A stretch of 64,000 nucleotides of DNA, taken from contig CM077643.1 in the NCBI GenBank assembly GCA_039707465.1, positions 40,912,105-40,976,104 of the forward strand, given 5' to 3'. This DNA comes from Rhabdophis nuchalis. Its lineage: Eukaryota; Chordata; Lepidosauria; Squamata; Natricidae. The position numbers and the translations under genes were made by a program. Below the pieces are notes generated by a model that was given only the letters and a program-made list of their open reading frames with translations, searched no databases and was not told the origin of the DNA. Positions 44,921 through 54,690 of this stretch are shown here, piece after piece (positions within the stretch are counted from its first letter, which is position 1; each line of letters begins with the position of its first letter).

Positions 44921-44996
44921 TATGCTGGAAGTGGCTTGTACAGTGACCAGAGGAGGCACATCCTTTGTTCCACTCTAAACTCATAATCCTTTACTC

Positions 44997-45131
44997 CAGG
45001 GGTCTCCAACCTTTGCAACTTTAAGTCTGAAGGACTTCAGCTCCCAGACTTCTCCAGCCAGCTAAGCTGGCTGGAGAAGTCTGGGAGCTGAAGTCCTTCA
45101 GACTTAAAGTTGCAAAGGTTGGAGACCCCTG
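44997..45131. mobile_element. 135-bp palindromic MITE, perfect
   Basis: Positions 44997-45063 and 45065-45131 are exact reverse complements around one base (A). Flanks CTTTACTC (44989-44996) and TTTTACTC (45132-45139) are a 7-of-8 target duplication, as for hAT elements. The ends are CAGGGGTCTCC. A sister of the same length is at 59254. Confidence 0.95.
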
Positions 45132-45360
45132 TTTTACTCTGTATGTAACCTTTTATAATTTTGATTTTTTTTTAAAAAAATTCTATTTCTTACTATACTG
45201 TTCGCCACCCAGAGTCACACCGAACAGTGAGATGAGTGGCATATAAATTCAATCAATCAATCCTGAAGGGGAGTTTAAATTAATAAGGCAGGCTGACCAA
45301 TTTCTATCAGTGCTGGATAAAAGCCCTAGAGTTATTTTTGTAAATTGTATCTCAAGCATC

Positions 45361-45892
45361 TACCCTATTTTTCAGAGTATAAGACACACCAGAGTATAAG
45401 ACATAACAAGGTTCTGAAGAGGAAAATTTTAAAAAAAAAGTTTTTGCACTCTGCAAACCTCCCCAAAATAGCCCGTTTTTTGCAAAAACAGCCCCCCCCA
45501 CCCAAAGGGCATGAATAGCCCTTAGGAGGCTTGTAGAGTGCTCCTGTGGGGGGGGGGGGGGGGGCAGCGGCAAAAACGAGCAAAATACAGCCTATTTTTC
45601 GTGAAAGGGCATTGATAGCCTTTAGGAAGCTTATAGAGTGCTGCTGGGGGCTGGGCAAAAAAGGGCTGTTTTTCACTCATTTCTGCCCTCCCAGCCCCCA
45701 GGAGCTGTCTGAAAGCCTTCTAAAAGCTATGCACAGCTATTTTGGTGAAGGGGCGGAGTTTCAGGAGGCAAAAAGTGCTGCATTCAGTGCATAAGACACA
45801 CCCAGATTTTCAGCCTCTTTTTTTAAAAGTTTTTTTTATTTTTAGATAGACAAGAGAAAAAGGTGTGTTTTTTACTCCGAAAATTATGGTAA
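45361..45892. mobile_element. Family B MITE beside a splice donor
   Basis: Ends TACCCTATTTTTCAGAGTAT and CTCCGAAAATTATGGTAA. A G run lies at 45547-45564. The right edge is about 43 bases from the exon 1 donor of the MIS18BP1 coding region. Confidence 0.7.
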
Positions 45893-45934
45893 GTATGATA
45901 CTAGGAAAAATTTGGAAGAAATCATATAACCAAC

Positions 45935-46506
45935 CTGTTTTTACATTGGATTCAAGAAAATCCTCATCCAGCTTTGTCTTTTGTTTATCTTCAACTATTG
46001 GTATTTTTTCTGAACTTGGTAGAAAAGCAGGTTGCCTTTCAGGAGTAAGAATATAATCTACAATACACTTTTGGTCCAGTTTAGCTTCTGGAAGTTTGTT
46101 TTTTTCTTTGACAAGAGCTGTTTTTTGTTTCATTCTTGAGAAGATTTTTGCTGGAGATTCAAGAGATAATGGCTCACAAGCTTTACGTTTTTGAACGGCA
46201 TTCCTTGACATATGCTTAGTTTTCTGATATGAAGAAATCATTCCCAGCATTCCTTTAGATGCTTTTATTTCACTGATGTCAAAGAATTGTTGTGTATGCA
46301 TATTGCCAGATATTAAAGTGGATTGGAAAACATTTACTTCTTTAGTCTCTTGGCCCGAGCAAACATTATGGCAACTAAGAACCATTGAAGGAGGAATTTT
46401 AGCTGAATCCAAAGTACAATTCCCCTGGAATTTTACAAAATCCTTTAAAGGTGTACCACCAGGGATACTATGTAAAGAAACAGCTTTCAGTGACATTTTT
46501 TCTTTC
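45935..46506 (-). CDS. MIS18BP1: MIS18BP1 coding exon 1 of 16 (start codon, first SP-K-F-R-K motif)
   Basis: Acceptor TTCTTTAACAG; the coding part is 45935-46496 (ATG at 46494-46496), donor CAG|GTTGGT, chosen because it leaves one base as exon 2 needs. It reads HSIPGGTPLKDFVKFQGN, against human DSIPSGTLTPVKDLVKYQNS, then VFQSTL as in human. Residues 113-123 are ESPAKIFSRMK. The start matches an internal human Met, so about 25 human N-terminal residues are absent. Confidence 0.93.
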
Positions 46507-46709
46507 CTGTTAAAGAAAAAGACATTTTAAAATTCTTCAACTTTCAAAAAGTACAGCATCTGCAAAAACAAAATCTCTTTATAATAAACTAGCTGTACTT
46601 GGCCACACATTGCTGTGGCCCAGTCTGGTTAAATGGCCAACCAATCTGTGTGTAGATCTACACCTGCACACACAAACACGTACACACAACCACCTTATAA
46701 CCCCCAACT

Positions 46710-46840
46710 GACCTACCTACTGTATTTCTCCCTCTCTCCCTCTACCTACCTACCTACCTACCTACTGTATTTCTCCCTCTCCCTCTCTATCCCTCTATCC
46801 CTCTACCTACCTACCTACCTACTGTATTTCTAGCTCTCTC
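46710..46840. repeat. (CTAC)n microsatellite in tandem blocks
   Basis: Three blocks of (CTAC)n followed by TGTATTTCTCCCTCTCCCTC, so the unit is compound: a microsatellite inside a larger tandem repeat. Confidence 0.8.
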
Positions 46841-47104
46841 TATCGAGTGGCGCAACTCTTAGAAAGGGCCGGAGAGGAGGAGGAGGGGGCAGCCCCCTGG
46901 GCAGAGCGTGCACCGGGGGCGGGAGAGCACAGGGGCGGCCGCTCGCGCCATTGGGGCGAGTGAGCCGACTCACCCCCCCGCGCATGCATGCACCGCCTGT
47001 TCCACCTCCCCCCCGCTCCCCCTCTACGCCGGCCGAGCCATGGCCACCGGTCCGTGGAATTTTTTTTAACATGAAACCGGTCCCTGGTGCCAAAAAGGTT
47101 GGGG

Positions 47105-47545
47105 ACCCCTGTTATAGGCCATCTAGTCCAACCCTCCCACCCACCAAAGCAGGAGACCCTACACCATTTCTGACAGATGGATCCCAGTCTTTTCTTGAAA
47201 GCTTCCAGTGATGAAGCTCCCACAACTTCTCAAGTCAAGCTGTGATTGCTCTGTCAGAAAATTCCTTATTTCTAGGCTGAATCTCTCCTTGATTAGTCTC
47301 CATCCATTTATTATTCCTGGTCTGGCATTCAGGTGCTTTGTGGAATAATTTGACACCTCCCCCCTTCCTCTCTGTGGCAACCCCTGAAATATTGAAACAC
47401 TGCCATCAGGTCTCCCCTGGTCCTTCTCTTCCCCAGACTAACCATGCCCGCCCAGTTCCTGTAAACCATTCATTGTATGTTTTAGCCTCCAGTCCCCTAA
47501 TCATCTTTCTTGCTCTTCTTCCAGCACTCTTTCTAGTCTCAACAT
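47105..47545 (-). repeat. CR1 LINE, older diverged copy
   Basis: Starts GGCCATCTAGTCCAACCCTC and contains AATTTGACACCTCCCCC and GCCTCCAGTCCCCTAATCAT, in the same order as other CR1 copies but more diverged. Confidence 0.75.
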
Positions 47546-47700
47546 AAGCAACCAGGAAGAGAGATGCCAAGAGACCAAAAACAAGATGGATCCACAACAT
47601 CAGCAAGTATTGTGGCCTCAATTGGCAAAGGAAAGCCCGGATGGGTTGGCAACATGCAGAAGAGGCCTTTATCCTACAGTGGGCGGATAACATCTAAAAG
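47545..47700 (+). repeat. RTE-type LINE fragment
   Basis: ATCCACAACATCAGCAAGTA and GGCCTCAATTGGCAAAGGA match the last part of the RTE relic at 31600-31975. Confidence 0.6.
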
Positions 47701-47980
47701 GATGATGATAAAGCGCCTGAGGGTAGAACAAGAATCAATGGGTGGACACTAATCAAGGAGAGAAGCAACTTAGAACTGAGAAGAAATTTCCTGACAGTTA
47801 AAACAATTAATCAGTGAAACAGGTTGTCTCCAGAAGTTGTGAATGCACCAACCCTGGAAGTCTTTAAGAAGATGTTGGATAGCCATTTGTCTGAAACGGT
47901 ATAGGGTTTCCTGCCTAGGCAGCGGGTTGGACTAGAAGACCTCCAAGGTCCCTTCCAACTCTGCTATTGTATTATTGTAT
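47700..47980 (+). repeat. CR1 LINE, 3' fragment
   Basis: Contains CTAATCAAGGAGAGAAGCAA and AGACCTCCAAGGTCCCTTCC and ends in TATTGTATTATTGTATGATG. Confidence 0.88.
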
Positions 47981-48177
47981 GATGATGATGATGAATAGCC
48001 CTGTCATGTAGCTGGGCAGCCTGATCTCCACGTGACAGATGGAAGCGCTCCCAAATCTATCCGAGACAAGTCCTGGCAGAAAGAGGGTCCTACTTTTCAG
48101 GAGGTTGCCCTAAAAGCCCCGAGGCAACCACCCCCAACCTGGCGCCCTGCAGAGTTGCGAAGGTTTCGACTCCTTAC

Positions 48178-48450
48178 CTTAACCAGCCTCAAACGGAGGA
48201 AATAAAAAAAAACCAGGTTGAAATAACAATTTTTAAAAAGAACCCACTAGAGGATTTATCCCGCCAATACCCTAATGGAAAAAGTAGCGTCCTCATCCGG
48301 AGCTCGGGAGAAGAAAAACCCCGTTTCCGTTGACGTGCAAGCAAAGTCTTCCCCCACTCACAAAGCCCCCCTCCCTCACGGAGTAGCAATCCCCCCACCG
48401 CCCCATACCTTCTCTCCCTCTGCCCGTCCCTCCCTCCGTTCCTTCGTTCG
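48178..48450 (-). other. MIS18BP1: MIS18BP1 non-coding first exon (probable)
   Basis: The donor TTAAG|GTAAGG is the only strong one between the coding start and the CpG-rich promoter on the minus strand. Read with exon 2, TGA at 48189-48191 is in frame before the ATG. The 5' limit is not visible; 48450 is a guess downstream of the CHR-like site. Confidence 0.55.
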
Positions 48451-48492
48451 GTCGTCCCTCAGTTCGCAGCGCGGACGTCAACGGCCACACGG

Positions 48493-48498
48493 TTCGAA
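48493..48498 (-). promoter_or_regulatory. CHR-like site TTCGAA
   Basis: It matches the CHR consensus TTYGAA bound by MuvB (DREAM, B-MYB). It is a palindrome, so orientation is open. Confidence 0.4.
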
Positions 48499-48527
48499 TT
48501 CCTCGCGCGTCGCCCTGCCTGCCGCTG

Positions 48528-48532
48528 ATTGG
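48528..48532 (-). promoter_or_regulatory. CCAAT box
   Basis: CCAAT on the minus strand (GGCCAATCAG context, a good NF-Y site), 29 bases upstream of the CHR-like site. Confidence 0.5.
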
Positions 48533-48649
48533 CCGACGAGCGCGGAAGACTTCAGGACGTCATCAAGGGTCGCCACGGCCGCCGCGCGTGGCTTGGGGAG
48601 ATATTTTGGAGGCTGGCAAAGACTGCCAGGTGAAGGGCGATTCCTTTAG

Positions 48650-48974
48650 GATGACGTAAAGGGTTAACCTTTAAAAAAGGAACCACAGCGCCTAGTCCGC
48701 AGGGAACAAATGAACAGCAGCCTGTAATCCTCACCAATGTTATATTTTCTGTTATAGCGTTATTTTCCCCAATGTTATATCCAGTTAGTTGAGACCTATG
48801 TATAGCTTGCTATTTATCCGTTAGTTCACTATTTATTTCAGTTGCAATGATTGAGCCGCGCGATTCGCCTTGGATGAAAAGATCATATTGTCAATATTGC
48901 AACGAAATAATTGTATCTATGAAGGGTCCTTGGCAGCTCTCTGAAGTTGGTTGTTTTGTTGCAATCGTTTTATT
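48650..48974. other. Upstream of the promoter, no gene seen
   Basis: No element recognised. Confidence 0.5.
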
Positions 48975-49062
48975 TCACTGAGGACCCAGATTGTTGTGAG
49001 CAATATGCTGACTGTAAACCACTTAGAGAGGGCTGTAAAACCACTATGAAGCGGTATATGTC
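48975..49062 (+). repeat. Squamate SINE, 3' end
   Basis: CACTGAGGACCCAGATTGTT and AACCACTTAGAGAGGGCTGT match the SINEs at 58300-58735. Confidence 0.7.
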
Positions 49063-49074
49063 TAAATTTCTATG

Positions 49075-49300
49075 GAGATTCTCAATCACCCAGGTCATAG
49101 TTGTCCCAAAGGTGCTTTTTTCAAGAGGCACGTGGACTTTCTGGTTTCTCTTTGAAGACATGTTGCTTCTCATCCAAGAAGCTTCTTCAGCTCATCCAAG
49201 AAAAGTTGAAGAAGCTTCTTGGATGAAAAGCAAAACATCTTCAAAGAAAAACCAGAAAGTCCACTTGCCCCTTGAAAAAAAGCACCTTTGAGATAAGTCT
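49075..49300. repeat. Inverted pair of Penelope-like repeats
   Basis: The left arm (49090-49190, minus sense) and right arm (49200-49290, plus sense) share GAAGAAGCTTCTTGGATGA, CTTCAAAGA and AACCAGAAAGTCCAC. Head to head around a short spacer, with decayed hammerhead-like cores (GAAA altered in both). Confidence 0.55.
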
Positions 49301-49659
49301 AAATGCTATCGCTACTACCCAAACTAGGTAATATCATCATTTGAGTAATGAAACATCTGCAAGAAAACAACCAAGCCCAAAAAGCATCAATGACCCCTCG
49401 TTTCAATCTGAGCTGCCAATACCCTCCCCTCCCTATCTGTTCTTCTAACATTTCAGTAATACATATAGATATATTCTTTGCAGAGTTCCTAGGGCTGTTT
49501 TTTCCAATGCAATGCTGCCCCTATTTCCTGGACTTCAGTTTCTAAATGTTTAGCTTCAGAAAGCGTGTCCTGAAGAAACTTTTACCTGCTTTCTACCTGG
49601 GGTCTTTGTTATTTCTTCAATTTCTGCTTGACTCATCCATCTGATTAAGCATACATGTA

Positions 49660-50700
49660 GTCCTCCACTTACAACACTTCATTTAGTGACAGTTCAAAGT
49701 TACAAAGGCACTGGAAAAAAGTGATTTATGACTATTTTTCACACAGCCATTGCAGCATCTCCAAGGGTCACGTGATCAATATTCAGATCCTTGTCAACCG
49801 ATTGATATTTGTGACTGTTGCATTGTCCTGGGATCATGTTGTTCAAAATAAAATCTGGTCCGGTTCCAAGCTGGGAGAAAGACGCAGGAGGCAATGAATT
49901 TGAAGGCAAACTGCAATTGGAAAGGAGGTTTCCATTTCTGGAGGAAGCAAAGTGACATAGCAATCAGTTCTGAGACAGCTGACCAGCTGGTTTGGTGAGT
50001 GGACAGACTTTTATATTGTTTTGGGGCTGTGTGATTGAGATTTCTGGGCTTGTTGGGTTTTAATTGTATGTCTTTGCTTATTCTAATTGTGATGGTTTGG
50101 TTTCCATTGTGGCTGGGAGGTCATGCTTGGGGGGGGGGGGATACAAATTTGAGTGGCACTGTCTTTATATGCTTAATCTATTAGGTTTTGTATCTCTGTG
50201 CTGGCTGTAGCCAGCAGCGCTTTGGCTATGAATAGGCTGCAACTGGCAATGCTTTTGTTTATGAATGGAGCTGTCCAGTTATCGAGTTTCCATTCCCAGA
50301 GAATGTTCGCTTTTATGAATGGGCAGAAATTTTTCACTCACAGGGGCTTTGGCTTATGCAAAAACTGCTCTGGGTGATTTCCTATTAATGGGAGGATGCG
50401 AGTCAGCTTTTGTCAAGGGGGAATTTTTTCCTTATTTTTGGGAAGGGGGTTTCATTGGCTATTTTAGAAGAAGAACAACGTGATCATCTTTTGCAACCTT
50501 CTGACAAGCAAAGTCAATGGGGAAGCCAGATTCAACTGTGTCACTAACTTAACAACTAACTGCAGTGATGAACATCTTAACAACTGAGGCAAGAAAGATT
50601 TTAAAATGGGATAAAATTCCCTTAACAAATATCTCACTTATCAACAGGAAATTTGGGCTCAATTGGGGTTGTAAGTAGTGGACTATCTGTAGTTTGTTTT
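49660..50700. mobile_element. Family A MITE split by an LTR-like insertion
   Basis: The left part 49660-49839 (GTAGTCCTCCACTTACAAC start) and right part 50478-50700 (GACAAGCAAAGTCAATGGGG, end GTAAGTAGTGGACTATCTGTA) form one family A unit once the insertion is removed. Confidence 0.75.
49840..50477 (-). mobile_element. Solo-LTR-like insertion (638 bp)
   Basis: Begins TGTTC and ends GAACA, with flanks ATGT (49836-49839) and ACGT (50478-50481). The uninterrupted MITE consensus reads CACGTGATC here, so the left flank is a CpG-decayed copy of the right one: a 4-bp target duplication. A stretch near 49858 (GGTTCCAAGCTGGGAGAAAG) resembles part of the LTR at 62208. No internal coding region. Confidence 0.6.
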
Positions 50701-51674
50701 AAAGCTGGCTTCACCATTGTGCTAAACCACAAACAATAGTTTATCAACTACTGTGGCTGTTACTAGGAGTCGAAAATAACTTGATAGCACATGATAGATT
50801 GACTGTATATGTCAAACAAATGGCTTTTTATCATATGAAAAAGAGTATAAATCTTTGAGCTTAATGCCAAAATGTTGACACTTGTTTGTAAATACTAAAA
50901 AACTTCATTCTTCTGAAATCTTGCAAAACATTTAAATATTGCTGAGTGAAGAGATGCCACATGGTATTTCCCAGGACACTTGTTTTTCTCTGAATGACAA
51001 TTTCACATAGTTTTTTTTTAAAAAAGTCAGAAACCTATGCAATCTGTTTAATTATTCTTCCTTGGACACATTACGTGAAGACCTACCGTAGTTCTCTGAA
51101 AAAGGCTGTAATGCTTGGGAAAGTGAAAGGAAAGGGAATAAGAGGATGACAAACCATAAAGTGGATTAACCCAGTTACAGTGGCGGTGAGTCCACTGTTG
51201 GAAAGACCTCAAAAACCAGATTAGGGATAGACGTCATGGAGAAAGAATTTGCTAAGAATAAAAAAACGACTTGACACACAATCAGTCAGTGTAATCTGTT
51301 TGCACACATAGGAATTCAGGATTAATGGATAGTATGTCATCCGAAAGACTTCTACAATATAGGTTTGTCAGAAGTTACTATCTATTCGACCTGTTTGGAG
51401 TTTCAGTTCCATTTGCTACCATTGTACAATTGCTGTGCAACTATTTCCTGGCTTATTCATCCACATACATTTGTGTTAATCAGAATAAAAAGGGGAAGAA
51501 GGGAGAAAGAGAAAGCCAATTTGTCTAATTAAAACAGTTTTCCTATTTGATTGCTGGTACCTATGAAAGCTGTCTATGCAAATAAGAGCTTGGGGATGAG
51601 GTGGCGGGTGGAAATCAAGAGTCTCAAATTAATGAAGACTTTAAATGGACAAAAACAATATTCCCAATACACAG
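50701..51674. other. Intergenic, no recognised element
   Basis: A small open frame at 51325-51528 shows no family I know. Confidence 0.45.
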
Positions 51675-52131
51675 CAGGGGTGGGTTCCTGCCAGTTCTAA
51701 CCTAGAAGAGGTTACACAAATCTACAGTGCCATTTAGAACCGGTTGCAGCTCCCTCCCCCCATCTGTCTGCACATCATCAAGAGGAAGAGCAAGAGGAGG
51801 AATTCTGGGAGTTGAAATCCACAAGTCTTAAAGCTGTCAGGTTTGAACACCCTTGGGTTTTTTTTTCTAAAGGGTGAGGGGTGCAAGGGTCTTGTAACTT
51901 GACAGTTTTAAGATTTGCGTGCTTCAAATGCCAGAGTTTCTGAGCCAACATTTTGGTTGCTAAGCAAGAGCGTTGTTAAGTGAGTTTCACCACATTTTAC
52001 AAGTTGGCCATGCCCACCCAATCACATGACTGCCAAGCGACTCCCACTCGGTCACATGGCCAGCAAGCCACTCCCACAAAGCCGGCCACACCTATAGAAG
52101 AGGTTCTAAATAATTTTGAAACTCACCACTG
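51675..52131. mobile_element. hAT-like MITE with 8-bp target duplication
   Basis: Ends CAGGGGTGGGTTCC and, reversed, CAGTGGTGAGTTTC. ATACACAG flanks it exactly at 51667-51674 and 52132-52139. The 457-bp interior has GGCCATGCCCACCCAATCAC-type words. Confidence 0.88.
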
Positions 52132-52348
52132 ATACACAGGGAGGGAAAAGATAGGAGAATGCAGGTAGTACACACAGAGGACTATAACTCCTTAATGTGA
52201 TTACTGAGGAGTAAGAGTTAATCAAATCAATGAAACAGAGTAAATATGTACTGTTTATGCTTGCTGAATGAGATGCCCATAGTCTTTCCTTCTTTTGGAT
52301 TTGCAGTTAAATTTGTGTATGGGCAATCATGTATTTATTTATTTACAG

Positions 52349-52600
52349 ATAGTCCTTGCTTACCAACTCCTTTGTTTAGCAACCATTCAAAATTACAACC
52401 GGTGGGGAAAAAGAGAACACATTTGTGACCAAATCTTGTATTTACGGCTCTTGCAGTATTCCACGGTCATGTGATTACCATTCAGTGGCTTCCCAACTGG
52501 TCCGCATTTGTGACTACGACAGCTTTCTGCAGTCACATGATCACCAATTGTGAACTTCACAGCAAGCAAGCAAAATTAGAAGTTGGAAGTAAAATCACAA
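52349..52600. mobile_element. Family A MITE, partial
   Basis: Starts CAGATAGTCCTTGCTTACCA. TTGTGACTACGACAG and GTCACATGATCACC follow. The right end is lost, cut by the next element. Confidence 0.55.
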
Positions 52601-52631
52601 ATCATGATCCTGTGATGTGGTATGTATCTGT

Positions 52632-53314
52632 TACTGGTGGGATTCAAATTTTTTTACTATCGTTCTGTGGCTTGGTGGGATGTGGCGTGGCTTGGTGGAT
52701 GTGGAAGGGCAAGGATTCTGTAAAATCTCCATTGCCACCCGACTCCAGGAGAAGGTTACTGCAAAATCCCCATTTCCACTTGATCAGTTGGGACTCAGGA
52801 GGCAGATAATAGACGGGGGTGGGGCCAGTCAGAGATGATATTTACCGGTTTTCTGAACTATCGTATTTTTCAGAGTGTAAGATGCACCTTTTTCCCCCCA
52901 AAAAGAGGGTGAAAATCAGGGTGAGTCTTATACACTGAATACAGCATTTTTGGCCTACTGAAACCCTGCCCCCTTTGCAAAAAATGGATGTGCAGAGGGT
53001 TTAGGAGGCTTGCAAAGTGCTCCTGGGGGCTGGGGAGGGCAAAAATGAGCAACAAATGGGGCATTTTTGCCCCCCCCCAACCACAGGAGCACTCTACAAG
53101 CCTCCTAAAACCTCTGCATGCCCCCCCTTTTTTTTAAATGAGGCATGCAGAGGGTTTGGGGGACCTGCAGAATGCAAAATCTTTTTTTTTTTAATTTACC
53201 TCTTCAAAATCATGATGCGTCTTATACTCTGGTGCGTCTTATAGTCTGAAAAATACGGTACTCAAAATTTCAGCTACCAGTTCTCCAGAACTAATCAGCT
53301 GAATACCACCTCTG
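52632..53314. mobile_element. hAT-like MITE containing a nested family B MITE
   Basis: Outer ends CTGGTGGGATTCAAATT and, reversed, GAGGTGGTATTCAGCTG. Inside, 52862-53260 is a family B unit (GTATTTTTCAGAGTGTAAGA; right end TAGTCTGAAAAATACGGTA). Confidence 0.65.
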
Positions 53315-53322
53315 GTGTGTGT

Positions 53323-53368
<46 letters not shown>

Positions 53369-53450
53369 AAACACACATACACATACATATGTACATACAT
53401 ACATATACCCGGGTACATACATACACATGCACACATGTACATACATATAT
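53315..53450. repeat. (GT)n then (CATA)n microsatellite
   Basis: About 50 bases of GT repeat followed by CA, CATA and GTACATACAT units. The complementary halves could fold on each other. Confidence 0.9.
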
Positions 53451-54690
53451 TTTTAATTTGTTCTTACTTATTTGCAGTGAAGGTTACCTTAAATTCAAGG
53501 CTGCCTTCCTTCCTGGAAAATACGGCATATCAGATATGGTGATACTGCAAAAAGGATACTTGAACAGAGATATGAAAGTATAGGTTCACAAAGAGGTTAA
53601 AACTGGCATTCAAAAGTGGGATTTCTCAAGCATTTGTGTTCAGCTATGTGAAATTTTCTAACCCCTCTGTGAACTGGAGACATCTATGTATATGCTTGAA
53701 TGGCTTTGTTTTAAGCCTAATTAGACAAGTTTATTGTAGAAGTCCTTAACAGTTCTAAACATTAATGGAGTGCTAAAAACAACATGTTCCAGGCTTTTGA
53801 TCAGCCAAGTTCAAAATATGTCCCCCTCTGCAGTATAGCCATGGCCTTATTGCTTGGTCAATGAAAGGAACCAGTTATACTTATTTTCCGGTCATTAGCT
53901 GTAACTGAGTTTAAGTCATATTATTTTAACCTTCATAAATGGTTAGTTCCTGAATGCATCTAAAAATTGTGGCTTAACTATTGCAATTGCACAGATAATT
54001 TTTCCGGTTCTATTATAGTTTTACCATTGTTCTATTTATCCCCTTGGACTTCAAGGGAATAAATAGAATAATGGACTATCAACAAGACACTGCACCACAT
54101 GCTTATACATATACAGTATGGTTCCATAGCTATTTTTCTTTTGCAAAAGAGAAAAAATAAGCAGGATTTTGCCTCCTGGCTTACAGATGGTATCCACCCA
54201 AAGCAGTTTATCGGGCAGAGTTAATGGAAGATATGTTTGTTCATATAATTAGCCGCCAAGAACAAGATTAAATTACACTGTAGGGAATGCCAGCCATGCC
54301 TCTAGCTCTTATGACAGACTAATGACAGTCTGTTCCTTTGAATTCACTTTAGTGGATTATTCAAACTTGTTGGTCAAATGTATTTGCTCCATTTGACGCT
54401 CTATTGAAGTAAAACATTTAAGTAGTACAACTCAAATCACAGTGCCGGGCAAAGACTTTTAGCAATAGTGGAGAATAGCTGTTGCTGGGGTGTAGGATGA
54501 GAGTGAAGGTTCGTTCTGCAATCTTGTGGGTTGAAAAAACACCTTTGGGACCAAACACGGTTGTTTAAAAGATAATAAAGAACACTCAGATTTCATGCAG
54601 GCCTCTGGACCAATTCTGTTGTATTTAAGTACAATGACAATAAAGATTATACTTTGGAACTAACTTAGGTTGCATCTACTTTTATCTTAC
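53451..54690. other. Intergenic, no recognised element
   Basis: Unique-looking AT-rich DNA without an open frame of note. Confidence 0.5.

Larger units (their letters stand above)
46507..48177. other. MIS18BP1 first intron (in the 5' UTR), packed with repeats
   Basis: From right to left: two CR1 pieces and an RTE fragment (47105-47980), a GC-rich hAT-like relic (about 46845-47115, CCAAAAAGGTTGGGGACCCC end) and a CTAC microsatellite. Confidence 0.6.
19558..48450 (-). other. MIS18BP1: MIS18BP1 (KNL2) gene, complete
   Basis: MIS18BP1 (M18BP1, KNL2) brings the Mis18 complex to centromeres after mitosis, allowing HJURP to deposit new CENP-A. One non-coding first exon and 16 coding exons join in phase to 1158 codons plus TAG; human has 1132. 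Order: SP-K-F-R-K motifs at residues 113-123 and 211-221, the SANTA domain at about 370-470, a CENP-C-like motif at about 559-578, the SANT domain at 919-963, and the conserved C-terminal tail. ATG is at 46494-46496, and the inferred first exon puts an in-frame TGA (48189-48191) before it. Two introns need GC donors. The first exon's 5' limit (here 48450) is a guess. Confidence 0.93.
48240..48640 (-). promoter_or_regulatory. MIS18BP1: MIS18BP1 CpG-rich promoter
   Basis: GC- and CpG-rich in contrast to its AT-rich surroundings, at the 5' end of MIS18BP1. No TATA box. On the minus strand, a CCAAT box (48528-48532) stands 29 bases before TTCGAA (48493-48498). CpG islands often fire both ways, but I see no gene on the plus side. 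Confidence 0.75.

Noticed and set aside
44588..44984. Small proline- or glycine-rich proteins
   Set aside because: Frames lie inside a family B MITE with G runs; no coding signal.
48275..48649. Plus-strand open frame in the CpG-rich promoter
   Set aside because: GC-rich sequence opens frames readily; the product is low in structure and unknown. A divergent non-coding transcript is possible but unsupported.
53315..53450. CRISPR-like array
   Set aside because: Simple (GT)n and (CATA)n repeats without spacers; a eukaryotic microsatellite.
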